Assembly: GCA_902782535.1 (NCBI GenBank)
Contig: CACZNM010000116.1
Coordinates: forward strand, 1-32,029
Source of the DNA: an uncultured Erysipelotrichaceae bacterium
Lineage (GTDB): Bacteria > Bacillota_I > Bacilli_A > RF39 > UBA660
Length of the DNA stretch: 32,029 bases
Direction of reading: 5' to 3'
Shown here: in pieces, positions 6,940-15,369 of the stretch
Layout of the letters: the number at the start of each line of letters is the position of its first letter
Numbering within the stretch: the stretch's first letter is position 1
Translations under genes and position numbers: made by a program
Notes under the pieces: model-generated
Told to the model about the DNA's origin: nothing
What the model saw: the letters and a program-made list of their open reading frames with translations, nothing else
Database searches by the model: none

Positions 6940-6968
6940 ATTATATATCACGAAAGAAAAGTGGACAA
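6940..6968 (-). promoter_or_regulatory. Promoter of the radical SAM gene
   Basis: Read on the minus strand: -35 TTGTCC (6968-6963), a 17-base spacer and -10 TATAAT (6945-6940). The -35 shares five bases with the -35 of the opposite murC promoter. Confidence 0.45.
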
Positions 6969-6990
6969 GTTTAATTTTTTAGTCTATAAT
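6962..6990 (+). promoter_or_regulatory. Promoter of murC
   Basis: TGGACA at 6962-6967, a 17-base spacer and a perfect TATAAT at 6985-6990. The predicted start is near 6997, with GGAAGTG just upstream of the ATG at 7012, so the leader is very short. Confidence 0.65.
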
Positions 6991-7011
6991 ACTTACAGGA
7001 AGTGATTATTT

Positions 7012-8331
7012 ATGAAATATTATTTTATTGGTATAAAAGGAAGTGGAATGAGTACACTTGCTAATCTTCTATTTGATTTAGGTAATGAAATAACTGGTTA
7101 TGATGATAGTACTGGATATAAATTTACTATGGAAGGATTAAATAAGCGTAATATTCCTATTTATCATGGTGAAGATTACCCTAAATTAGATAAAGATACT
7201 ATTGTATGTTATACCGCTGCAATTAATGAAACGCATCATGAAGTGAAAAGAGTTAAAGATTTAGGTTATAGAATAATTCCTTATAAAGAATTAATGGGAG
7301 AGTTATCGAGTAAATTTGAAACAATCTGTGTATGTGGTACACATGGCAAAACAACAACATCTTTAATGATTAGTGAAATATTTGAAAAAACATTAGGATG
7401 CTCTTATTTTGTGGGTGATGGATCAGGTAAAGGTGATAAAAATAGTCATATTTTAATTATGGAATCATGTGAATATAATAAACATTTCTTATCATATCAT
7501 CCTTTTAATACCGTTTTAACTAATATTGAACTTGATCATACTGAAACATATCCTAATATCGATGAGATGATTAAAACTTTTCAAGAGTTTGTTAATAAAA
7601 CGAAAAATTATTGTATTATCTGTAAAGATGATGATAATTCATTAAAATTAAAAGTTAATAAAGCTTTATATTATGGATTTAGTGATGAGAGTGACTTGCA
7701 AGTTAAGAATAAAGTAGTCATAGATAATAAAACAAAGTTTGATGTCTATTATAAGAATGTCTTTTTTGATCATTATGAATTAAATCTTTTTGGTAATCAT
7801 TTAGTTTTAGATGCCTTAGCAAGTATTTTAGTTAGTATTCTTTATGATATACCTAAAAGTATTATTAAAGATGTTTTAGAGCATTTTGTTCCTGCTAAAC
7901 GTCGTTTTAATGAAGCAATTCTTGGTGATAATGTTATTATAGATGATTATGCTCATCATCCTACGGAAATCAGAGTAACATATGATTCTGCTAAACAAAA
8001 GTATCCTAATAAAAGAATAGTTGCTATTTTTATGCCAAATACTTATTCAAGAACAGAAGCTTTATTTGATGATTTTGTTAAATCCTTGAAATTATATGAT
8101 AAAGCCTATATTACAGAGATTAATTGTGATCGAGAAAGAAAGGAAGATTATCCTAATATTTCAAGTTCAAAATTAATTAAAAAAATACCAAATAGTGAAT
8201 TAATTGATATAAAAACAATTGATAAATTAAAAGATTATAATAATACAGTATTTTGTTTTATGAGTTGTGCTTATATTAGTCCGTTGATTGAAGAAACCAA
8301 GAAAATGTTTAAAAAGGAGATCTTATGGTAA
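7012..8331 (+). CDS. murC: UDP-N-acetylmuramate--L-alanine ligase
   Basis: A 439-residue Mur ligase that uses ATP to add L-alanine to UDP-MurNAc, the first amino acid of the peptidoglycan stem. The N-terminal UDP-binding domain starts with IGIKGSGMSTLA (6-17). The ATP-binding loop GTHGKTTT is at 109-116, the metal-binding acidic/His block NIELDHTETYP follows near 180, and the C-terminal domain carries DDYAHHPTEI near 312. These are typical of MurC; the length is a little shorter than the roughly 460 usual for the family. Mpl is excluded less strictly, but the context and size favour MurC. It has its own promoter and overlaps the next gene by seven bases. Its presence shows that the organism makes peptidoglycan. 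Confidence 0.9.
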   Translation: MKYYFIGIKGSGMSTLANLLFDLGNEITGYDDSTGYKFTMEGLNKRNIPIYHGEDYPKLDKDTIVCYTAAINETHHEVKRVKDLGYRIIPYKELMGELSSKFETICVCGTHGKTTTSLMISEIFEKTLGCSYFVGDGSGKGDKNSHILIMESCEYNKHFLSYHPFNTVLTNIELDHTETYPNIDEMIKTFQEFVNKTKNYCIICKDDDNSLKLKVNKALYYGFSDESDLQVKNKVVIDNKTKFDVYYKNVFFDHYELNLFGNHLVLDALASILVSILYDIPKSIIKDVLEHFVPAKRRFNEAILGDNVIIDDYAHHPTEIRVTYDSAKQKYPNKRIVAIFMPNTYSRTEALFDDFVKSLKLYDKAYITEINCDRERKEDYPNISSSKLIKKIPNSELIDIKTIDKLKDYNNTVFCFMSCAYISPLIEETKKMFKKEILW

Positions 8332-8663
8332 AAAATTATAAAGTAATAACATTATGTGGTTCTACAAGATTTAAAGATGAATTTATGCGTGTACAAAAAG
8401 AATTAACACTTAAAGGGAATATCGTTATCTCTGTAGGTTTGTTTGGTCATGCGGGAGATAATGAAGTATGGGAAAATATGGATGAAGGCACCATTACCAA
8501 GACGAAAGAAATGCTTGATGATATGCATAAAAGAAAAATAGATATGGCCGATGAAATATATGTTATTAATGTTGGTGGTTATATTGGTGATAGTACCAAA
8601 AGTGAAATTAAATATGCGAAAGACCATGGTAAAAGAGTTAATTATTTGGAGGAAATGAAATAG
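8325..8663 (+). CDS. Nucleoside 2-deoxyribosyltransferase-like protein
   Basis: A 112-residue Rossmann-like protein of the nucleoside 2-deoxyribosyltransferase / N-glycosidase superfamily. The N-terminal ITLCGSTRFKDEF (8-20) is the usual first strand and phosphate or sugar loop. MADEIYVINVGGYIGDSTKSEIKYAKDHGK (about 74-103) holds the D-E-Y strand and the GYIGDST...E block that carries the catalytic glutamate in family members. Family enzymes transfer or hydrolyse deoxyribose from nucleosides in salvage; the exact substrate here is unknown. The ATG lies in ATGGTAA, overlapping the last codons and stop of murC, with GGAG eight bases upstream, so translation is coupled. A terminator follows at 8671. 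Confidence 0.75.
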   Translation: MVKNYKVITLCGSTRFKDEFMRVQKELTLKGNIVISVGLFGHAGDNEVWENMDEGTITKTKEMLDDMHKRKIDMADEIYVINVGGYIGDSTKSEIKYAKDHGKRVNYLEEMK

Positions 8664-8670
8664 ATTTAAT

Positions 8671-8697
8671 GAAGATTAGTTATTAATCTTCTTTTTT
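8671..8697 (+). terminator. Terminator of the murC operon
   Basis: GAAGATTA (8671-8678) pairs with TAATCTTC (8684-8691) around GTTAT, then six T. Confidence 0.8.
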
Positions 8698-8753
8698 ATT
8701 GTTTTATTTGCCTATTATGTTGTATACTATATATATAGTAGCGGAGTATATGT

Positions 8754-11165
8754 ATGACTGAAATTATTAAAGCGATTGATGGTAATAAAATATATTTATC
8801 GGAAGAAATGGTTCAACAAATCAAAGTACTAATAAGAGGTAAAACTTATCTTGCTAATAAAGAAGAATTAGCTTCTCTAAGTAAAGGTGAAGTTAATGAA
8901 GGAACTTTTGCAAGAATTTATAGTAGTATTATTAGAAGTTTTCAAATGATACTAGATAATCCATATGTTAGTATTGATGATAGTTTTCAATTTGATGAAT
9001 CTCTACTAAACGAATTAAAAGATTTAAAAGAAGAATATAACAAAGCCAAAGCCCAATTGCAATTAAATGATGATTGCTATATGTTGGTTGATGATTATCC
9101 TCGTTTAGAACATGTTATTGATTTAATATATCAATGTACCGAGTTAGAAAAGAAGATGTACTTAATTCGTGATTTAACTAATGCTAAGAGAGATTATATA
9201 ATTGATATGAAATATTTCATGAGTGAAGATTCAATTAAGAAATTTGAAAGAGAATATAGTGAAGCATTACAAGAAAAGAATATTGATAAAATGTTGCAAA
9301 TGTTAAAACAAGTTCAACAGCTTATTTTACAAGAATGGGAAAAATATGATGGTGATATGGAAAGAATGACAGATGATAATTTCTGTTTCATTGGTCATAG
9401 TACAGGTAGTAGTCAATTTAATGGTGATTTTTTTAGTAGATATGTTTCATGCTCTTTATTTAATCAGAATTTAAATGATACATATCGAAGACGTTATGGT
9501 TTTATTATGGCTCCTAAAAACATTATTGGGGCAAGTAGTAATGATATGTTTGTTAATAATTATGCTAACGATATCGAAGATACACTACTATATACTAGTG
9601 TACCAATTATTCACCATCCCCAAAGATTACTTGATGAATGTATTGAACTAAAAAGAAAGAATATCGATGAAGACGAGGAAAAAGCAGTATATAATGAGGT
9701 TTTTATTGATGGCTTTAGTCCAATAGGAATCTTCTGCTTTACCAATGGTGCAAAAGAATTAGATGATAATTATCGTTTAGCTATAGGATTACAAAAGAGT
9801 TTCCCTAATTTAAAAATAAAATTTATAGATATAATGAAATTGAAAAAGGGAAATGACTTAAAACAAATGCAATTAGAACTGCTTAAATCTTTAGAGAAAA
9901 ATAGTGGATATAATATTGGATTAGATGTATTGCCTAGATATGAAATCTTTTTTCAAAAATTTGATGAATTAAAGAAAAAAGGTAATTATACTAAAGAAGA
10001 TATTGAAAATATTTATCAATATAACAATGAATTATTACTTACTAGTCCAGACATATTATTTGATGGGCAAACATCGGAAGAAGAAATCAAATTTGTTTTA
10101 GGAAGAAGTTATACATTTAATATTGATGAGATACTTAAAGGTAATATAACGATATATGCTTTAGAGGATTTAAAATCTTTAATAGAATATAAAGATCGAT
10201 TAAATAAGTATTATGCTGGATTATCTGAATTTGTTTTATTAATGTCGAAAGTTCCTATTGATAATGAAATAATTAATGAAATGAAAAGTGATTTACCAAC
10301 AAATTTTTATAAAATGGCCAAAGTTCTTGCCAAAAGACTGAAATTTATTCTTGAACAAAAAAAATATATTACGCAAACGAAAATTGATAGTTTAAAAGAA
10401 CGCCATCACATATTAATGGAGGAGTATAATAAGCGAAAAGAAATACAGGAAAAGTATCAATTTTATTTTGATATTTTAAGTAATGAATATCGTTATAGTC
10501 TTCTACAAATGGATATAGATAGTTTAGAAAGTGACCAAGAACAGAATAAACAAGAGAAGAATGATTTAATCGTTCAAAAAGAAGAAATAGAAAAGAAAAT
10601 AAATAAATTAATCGCTGATAATAATTCATTACCAAAAGAGAATTATAAGGATAGTATTAGATATAAAAATATCGTAGAAGAAATAAAAATGCTTAAAGTA
10701 CGATTAATTGTATTGCAAAGACATAGTATCTTAAATATGCGAAAAATAAAAGCGATAAAAGATAAAATAAACAGTTTAGAAAGAGAAGCTGAATCAATGG
10801 AGATTGAGTATGACCGTAATCATGATGACAATATTTTGGAAAATGATTTAATAATAGATTCACTAAAAGAAGAATTAAGTGATATAATAGAACGTATTGA
10901 AGAAAGAGAAACCGAAGAAAAAAGTTATAAAGAAGAAAAGGATAATATTAATAAAAAAATATTTGAATTATTTAAATGTCATACGATAGAAGAAGCTTTA
11001 ATAAAAATCCAAGAAGCAAAATCATTTATGAGTAATTATGATCATTCTAATGGATACTTGTTGCGAGAAGTAGAAAGAGAACTACAAGAAATAAATGAAC
11101 AGATATTATCGCATGAGAAAACTTTAACGGAAATAGAAGAGGAAAAAGGAAAATTATCAAAATAG
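8754..11165 (+). CDS. Unrecognised 803-aa protein with long coiled-coil tail
   Basis: I do not recognise this protein. Residues 1-100 contain a strand-rich start and a helix. Residues about 100-200 are helical. Residues about 200-290 form the most distinctive block: FCFIGHSTGSSQFNGDFFSRYVSCSLF followed by YGFIMAPKNIIGASSNDMF. A short segment near 320 (GFSPIGIFCFTNGAKELDDNY) looks like a Rossmann-type strand-turn. From about 500 to 803 the sequence is a highly charged coiled coil, as in SMC-like or scaffold proteins, but no Walker A or B motif is visible. No signal peptide or membrane segment is seen. The ATG follows GCGGAG; TATACT at 8723-8728 is a likely -10. It lies 23 bases before the transglutaminase/Nudix gene and may share its transcript. 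Confidence 0.8.
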   Translation: MTEIIKAIDGNKIYLSEEMVQQIKVLIRGKTYLANKEELASLSKGEVNEGTFARIYSSIIRSFQMILDNPYVSIDDSFQFDESLLNELKDLKEEYNKAKAQLQLNDDCYMLVDDYPRLEHVIDLIYQCTELEKKMYLIRDLTNAKRDYIIDMKYFMSEDSIKKFEREYSEALQEKNIDKMLQMLKQVQQLILQEWEKYDGDMERMTDDNFCFIGHSTGSSQFNGDFFSRYVSCSLFNQNLNDTYRRRYGFIMAPKNIIGASSNDMFVNNYANDIEDTLLYTSVPIIHHPQRLLDECIELKRKNIDEDEEKAVYNEVFIDGFSPIGIFCFTNGAKELDDNYRLAIGLQKSFPNLKIKFIDIMKLKKGNDLKQMQLELLKSLEKNSGYNIGLDVLPRYEIFFQKFDELKKKGNYTKEDIENIYQYNNELLLTSPDILFDGQTSEEEIKFVLGRSYTFNIDEILKGNITIYALEDLKSLIEYKDRLNKYYAGLSEFVLLMSKVPIDNEIINEMKSDLPTNFYKMAKVLAKRLKFILEQKKYITQTKIDSLKERHHILMEEYNKRKEIQEKYQFYFDILSNEYRYSLLQMDIDSLESDQEQNKQEKNDLIVQKEEIEKKINKLIADNNSLPKENYKDSIRYKNIVEEIKMLKVRLIVLQRHSILNMRKIKAIKDKINSLEREAESMEIEYDRNHDDNILENDLIIDSLKEELSDIIERIEERETEEKSYKEEKDNINKKIFELFKCHTIEEALIKIQEAKSFMSNYDHSNGYLLREVERELQEINEQILSHEKTLTEIEEEKGKLSK

Positions 11166-11188
11166 ATTAATACAAGGTAGGTATTGAT

Positions 11189-12268
11189 ATGGAAAAGATT
11201 AAAACGCCAGAGGAATTATTAGACTTTATGTCTAATAATATTGAATATGGATATTTAGGAAGAAGTGGACAAATATATCATTATGATGATAAAGACTTTA
11301 ATAAAAATTGGTATACGGAATATGTTTTAGAAAGTAAAGATGAATTATTAAAAAATCTTTATGGTAATTGCTTTGATCAAGTTGAATTTGAAAGAGATTG
11401 GTTTACAAAAAATGGATATGAAATAAAAACTATCTTTGAAATGGTTAATGTAGATTATGAAAATGAATATCCAACGCATTCTTTTCTTGTATATAATAAT
11501 AAAGAGAATAGATGGTGTTGGTTTGAAAATGCTGATTATGCTAATCGTGGTATTCACATCTTTCGTTCTTTTGATGATTTAATTACTTATCAATATACTA
11601 AGTATGTAAATTTTCTTAAAACTTTTAATATTAGTGATACAGAAATAAATAGAATTATAATGACAGAGTTTTCAAAACCAAAGGAAAATATTAGTGCTAA
11701 AGAGTACCTTAATCATGTTATTAATTCACCACTAATTAATTTTAATAAGAAAAGTGTTTCTGAAAAAAGAGATTTATATGATAAAGACCGAAATAAATTA
11801 GCTGAAACTATTTTTAAAGGTGAAAGAATTCCCGATGATAGATATATTGTTGTTGTTTTAGTCTTTATTGAAAATATGGATGGTCAATTTTTAATTCAAA
11901 AAAGAAGTATGGTAAAAAATGGTTTATATGCTACTACTGGAGGACATCCTAAAAGTGGCGAAAGTAGTCTTGAAGGGCTTATTAGTGAAGTAAAAGAGGA
12001 AATAGGATTAGAACTTGATTCTAATAATCTAGAGTTATATTATCAAGGAAAATCAGATAAAGAACATGTTTTTTGGGATGATTATTATATTAAAATGGAT
12101 ATACATAATATCAATGACTTATCTTTACAAAAGGAAGAAGTTGAAAGTATCGAATGGCTTTCTGAAGATGAAATAAGAAGATTGATGCAGGAAGAAAAAT
12201 TCTTTCAAAGTCATTACGAAGAATTTGAAATATTACTTGAGTGGAAAGCGATGAAGAAGGTGGAATAA
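11189..12268 (+). CDS. Transglutaminase-like / Nudix hydrolase fusion
   Basis: A 359-residue two-domain protein. Residues 1-130 resemble a transglutaminase-like cysteine-peptidase fold: C61 (YGNCFDQVEF), H97 (YPTHSFLVY) and an acidic residue in WFENAD (E113 or D116) would make the triad. Residues about 215-350 are a Nudix domain with the box G252-HPKSG-E258-x7-SEVKEEIG. The usual R of REUXEE is S266, while the metal-binding glutamates E267, E270 and E271 are kept. The Nudix part hydrolyses or otherwise acts on nucleoside-diphosphate-linked or similar substrates; the first domain may cleave an amide. A stand-alone homologue of the first domain lies at 13663. The stop overlaps the next start (TAATG). 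Confidence 0.78.
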   Translation: MEKIKTPEELLDFMSNNIEYGYLGRSGQIYHYDDKDFNKNWYTEYVLESKDELLKNLYGNCFDQVEFERDWFTKNGYEIKTIFEMVNVDYENEYPTHSFLVYNNKENRWCWFENADYANRGIHIFRSFDDLITYQYTKYVNFLKTFNISDTEINRIIMTEFSKPKENISAKEYLNHVINSPLINFNKKSVSEKRDLYDKDRNKLAETIFKGERIPDDRYIVVVLVFIENMDGQFLIQKRSMVKNGLYATTGGHPKSGESSLEGLISEVKEEIGLELDSNNLELYYQGKSDKEHVFWDDYYIKMDIHNINDLSLQKEEVESIEWLSEDEIRRLMQEEKFFQSHYEEFEILLEWKAMKKVE

Positions 12269-12804
12269 TGCAATTATATCTTAGAGAAATAAATAAAAAT
12301 GATCAAGGTGAATTACTCCAAATGGTTAATGAAATAAAAAATGATACAATTGAAGATAAATTTGAAGGTTTTAGAGACATTCAATATTTAAACGAAGAGA
12401 ACTTTAATGATTTTTTAATAGAACGTGAACACAATAAAAATATGAAGTTATATAGACCTGATTTAGTTAACCAAACAACTTTTATATTAGTTGATGATAG
12501 CAATCATATCTATGGTGGAACTAATTTAAGACATGAATTAAATGATAATTTATTGAATTTTGGCGGGCATATTGGTTATTTGATTAGACCTAGCGAAAGA
12601 AGAAAAGGTTATGGAACCTTAATTTTAAGTTTAGTTTTAAAAGAATGTCAAAAAAGAGGAATAACTAAAGTGTTAGTTACATGTCGAGAAGGAAATATTG
12701 GTTCAGCCAAAGTAATTGAAAAAAATCAGGGAATATATGAAAATAGTAAAAAGAAAGTTGAAGATAATAAAATATATCGAAGATATTGGATAGAATTACA
12801 TTAA
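12268..12804 (+). CDS. GNAT family N-acetyltransferase
   Basis: A 178-residue acetyltransferase that would move an acetyl group from acetyl-CoA to an amine. The acetyl-CoA-binding motif A is GYLIRPSERRKGYGTLIL (R/Q-x-x-G-x-G/A type), followed by a helix and the C-terminal pattern NIGSAKVIEKNQGIYENS, normal for GNATs. The C-terminal IYRRYWIEL is the final strand. I place the start at 12268, not at the in-frame GTG at 12241: the ATG forms TAATG with the previous stop and has GAAGGTGG five bases upstream. It is translationally coupled to the transglutaminase/Nudix gene. The substrate is unknown. A terminator follows. Confidence 0.82.
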   Translation: MQLYLREINKNDQGELLQMVNEIKNDTIEDKFEGFRDIQYLNEENFNDFLIEREHNKNMKLYRPDLVNQTTFILVDDSNHIYGGTNLRHELNDNLLNFGGHIGYLIRPSERRKGYGTLILSLVLKECQKRGITKVLVTCREGNIGSAKVIEKNQGIYENSKKKVEDNKIYRRYWIELH

Positions 12805-12810
12805 TTTATG

Positions 12811-12848
12811 AAAAAAGATGGATATTATATAAAAATCCACCTTTTTTT
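12811..12848 (+). terminator. Terminator after the 12268 acetyltransferase gene
   Basis: AAAAAAGATGGAT pairs with ATCCACCTTTTTT with one A/C mismatch, ending in a T-run. A TATAAT lies directly downstream at 12851-12856, a possible -10 for the next gene, but no good -35 fits it. Confidence 0.7.
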
Positions 12849-12898
12849 GATATAATTTAGATAGATGAATTTATTAATTTAATGAAAAGGAGAATGTT

Positions 12899-13570
12899 AT
12901 GAAAAATATTATTTTAACTGGTGCAAGTGATGGTTTAGGAAAAGAGTTTGCCAAACTATGTATAAAGGAAGGTATAAACATAATAGCATTATGTAGAACT
13001 AAGCCTGATTATGAATGTGATTATATAAGAGTTGATTTAACCGATGAATTATCAATGACAAGTGCCTGTCAGGAAATAAAAACTAGATATAACAAAATTG
13101 ATGCGTTAGTTAATTGTGCTGGTGTACCTGGAATTGAAAAATTATATGAAATTACTTATGCATGCCTTGATAATTTAATGAAAATAAATAGTATAGCACC
13201 TATGTTTTTAGTATCACAATTAATTGATTTAATTAAATTAAGTGAAGCAGACATTATAAATATTGGTTCTACAATAGGTTTAAAACAAGGTTATGAAAAT
13301 CAATTAGCATATACAACATCTAAATGGGCATTAAGAGGTACAAGTTATAATTTACAACTTGAATTAAAGAAATATAACTGTCGTGTTATTCAATTAAATG
13401 TTGGAGGGATGAATACGAGAATGCATGAGAAATATACTGGAAATAAAATAGAAAATCCTGATGAATGGATGAATCCCAAAGATATCGCTGAAATTATGTT
13501 ATATACAATTAAATTACCTAAAAAGATTGAAATAAGTGAAATGACGATAAATAGAAAAAATATATGTTAA
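12899..13570 (+). CDS. Short-chain dehydrogenase/reductase
   Basis: A 223-residue NAD(P)-dependent oxidoreductase of the SDR superfamily. The nucleotide-binding turn is TGASDGLG (7-14), the NNAG motif appears as NCAG (72-75), and the active-site residues are N97, S124 (IGST), Y138 and K142 (YTTSK). After the active site come LNVGGMNTRM, where PG is normally seen, and a short C-terminal tail. The length is slightly short for a classical SDR (about 250). The substrate cannot be told. AAGGAGAATG gives the ribosome binding site. It begins a run of genes ending with the transglutaminase-like gene. Confidence 0.85.
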   Translation: MKNIILTGASDGLGKEFAKLCIKEGINIIALCRTKPDYECDYIRVDLTDELSMTSACQEIKTRYNKIDALVNCAGVPGIEKLYEITYACLDNLMKINSIAPMFLVSQLIDLIKLSEADIINIGSTIGLKQGYENQLAYTTSKWALRGTSYNLQLELKKYNCRVIQLNVGGMNTRMHEKYTGNKIENPDEWMNPKDIAEIMLYTIKLPKKIEISEMTINRKNIC

Positions 13571-13634
13571 TTATAAAAAAGTATTAGCAGCCTTAATTGT
13601 TATTTTAGGTATAGTATTAATAAAGATATAAAGA
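13560..13634 (+). pseudogene. Possible remnant of a membrane-anchor segment
   Basis: Between the dehydrogenase stop and the next gene, one frame reads YVNYKKVLAALIVILGIVL and ends IKI-stop at 13632-13634. This is a lysine-anchored hydrophobic stretch typical of a single membrane helix. There is no start codon in frame and a stop lies just upstream (13548-13550). It may be the left-over start or end of a small membrane protein; it could also be chance in AT-rich DNA. Confidence 0.25.
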
Positions 13635-13662
13635 GAAGTTGATTCGATGAAAGAGGTAAATA

Positions 13663-14211
13663 ATGACAATAGAAAATATTAAAACACCACAAGATATTTT
13701 AGAATTTATGAATGAAAAAATTAAATATGGATGGCTTGATATTAATAATGAAGAACATATAGGTAATATGAAAAATTTTAGAAGATTATATCGAACATCC
13801 ACATTAAATGAAATTTTAAAATATGGTATAGGTACTTGTATAGAACAAGTATGGTTAATGAAATATTTATTAGATAAAATTAATATACCAAATAAAATGT
13901 TTTGTACAAGAATATATGAAGGTAAAGATTTTAATAACTTAGAAGCTGAAGAACATATGCATTGTTTTATATTGTATTGTGCTAATAATAAAGTGTTTCA
14001 AATTGAACATCCTAATTGGGAAAGGATTGGTATATATGAATTTAATTCAGAAGAGGAAGCAATCAATACAATCAATGATTATTATGTTAAAATGTCAGGT
14101 GGTAAATCAAGACCAGTAACAGAGTTTTATAACGTTGCACCCAATTTATCATTTAAAGAATTTAATGAATATATAAATAGTTTGGATGAAAAAGAGAAAA
14201 CAAAGAGATAA
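13663..14211 (+). CDS. Transglutaminase-like domain protein
   Basis: A 182-residue stand-alone protein homologous to the N-terminal domain of the fusion at 11189. Both begin with the same signature (KTPQDILEFMNEKIKYGWL here, KTPEELLDFMSNNIEYGYL there). The likely triad is C59 (GIGTCIEQVWL), H100 (EEHMHCFIL) and E115 or H116 (QIEHPNWERIGIYEF). The fold would be a papain-like amidase or transglutaminase; the target is unknown. The C-terminal 50 residues lack the Nudix domain of its relative. AAAGAGG lies upstream of the ATG at a normal distance. It sits between the dehydrogenase and methyltransferase genes in the variable region. Confidence 0.7.
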   Translation: MTIENIKTPQDILEFMNEKIKYGWLDINNEEHIGNMKNFRRLYRTSTLNEILKYGIGTCIEQVWLMKYLLDKINIPNKMFCTRIYEGKDFNNLEAEEHMHCFILYCANNKVFQIEHPNWERIGIYEFNSEEEAINTINDYYVKMSGGKSRPVTEFYNVAPNLSFKEFNEYINSLDEKEKTKR

Positions 14212-14273
14212 AGATAAATTAAATTTTAAAAAGATAATTACATCATTAAGTTACAAAAAACAGGTGAAATTTT

Positions 14274-15353
14274 ATGAAAATAAATAATATAATAGATGAT
14301 AATTATAAGTACAAAATTATTGATAAGATGGAATTTGATAATAAGTATCTATTACGTAATACGGATGGAAGTAAATATAAAAAGTATTTACTGATATGTT
14401 ATAAGAATGATGATATTATTAAGTATGATGATATACCTAATGAAAGTTATCTGAATAGATTTAGTAACATAATAAAAACATATCTTGTGGAAGAAATTGT
14501 ATCAATATGTATTCATTTTGATAGTATGTATAAGGAATTAAATTACTTTCATATAGATGATATTTATTTTATAAAGTATTTAATAGATGAAGAATGCTCT
14601 GATATGTTTAAATCAAATAATGATTACGAAATTATTATAGATAAGTTAGGATTTAAACTAAGATATAAAGAGGTGAATTTTATGATTAAATCAAAAGGAT
14701 GGAATTGGAAAATTGTAAAAGAAAGTAATGAAGAAATTTGGAAAAATCCAAGTATTGAATCATATTATCTTCTTAATAGATGGCTTTCACAAGGAAAAAA
14801 ATCATTTTTAGATTTAGGGTGTGGCTTGGGAAGACATTCTATTTTATTTGGTAAAAATAGTTTTGATGTCTTTTGCTTTGATATTAGTGAAGAAGCTATT
14901 AATAGAACAAAAAAGTGGGCTATAAAAGAAAATTTAAATTTTGATTATCAAATTGGTGATATGCTTAATTTGCCATATGAAGATGAAAAATTTGATTGCA
15001 TATTATGTAGAAATGTTATATCACATACTGATACAGAAGGAATGAAAAAAGTAGTTAAAGAGTTATACCGAGTTCTTAAAATTGGTGGGGAGTGTTATTT
15101 AACTTTAGGATCAAAAGATACATGGGGGTTTAAGCAAGAAAATTGGCCATTACTTGATGAAAATACTAGATTAAGAATGGAACATGGTCCTGAATATAAA
15201 GTTCCTCATTTCTACGTGGATTATGATTTAGTCAAACAATTATTTAGTAGTTTTGATATTATCAATATATATCAAGTTATTGATTATTTTGAAAAAACAG
15301 ATGGATTAGTTGATTCATATCATTATCATGTATTAATTAAAAAAAATAAATAA
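14274..15353 (+). CDS. SAM-dependent methyltransferase with N-terminal extension
   Basis: A 359-residue ORF whose second part is a class I SAM-dependent methyltransferase: motif I FLDLGCGLGRHS (178-189), the acidic CFDIS after strand 2, then GDMLNLPYEDEKFDCILC and the VKELYRVLKIGGECYLT block. Residues 1-136 are an unrecognised, strand-rich, acidic domain. M137, at 14682, is preceded by a perfect AAAGAGGTGA at the right distance, and stand-alone enzymes of this type normally begin about there. The ORF is therefore either a real fusion, or a small gene joined to the methyltransferase gene by loss of its stop, or one frame with two starts. The substrate is unknown. ACAGGTG precedes the 14274 start. 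Confidence 0.75.
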   Translation: MKINNIIDDNYKYKIIDKMEFDNKYLLRNTDGSKYKKYLLICYKNDDIIKYDDIPNESYLNRFSNIIKTYLVEEIVSICIHFDSMYKELNYFHIDDIYFIKYLIDEECSDMFKSNNDYEIIIDKLGFKLRYKEVNFMIKSKGWNWKIVKESNEEIWKNPSIESYYLLNRWLSQGKKSFLDLGCGLGRHSILFGKNSFDVFCFDISEEAINRTKKWAIKENLNFDYQIGDMLNLPYEDEKFDCILCRNVISHTDTEGMKKVVKELYRVLKIGGECYLTLGSKDTWGFKQENWPLLDENTRLRMEHGPEYKVPHFYVDYDLVKQLFSSFDIINIYQVIDYFEKTDGLVDSYHYHVLIKKNK

Positions 15354-15369
15354 GTTAAAGGAGTGAAAA

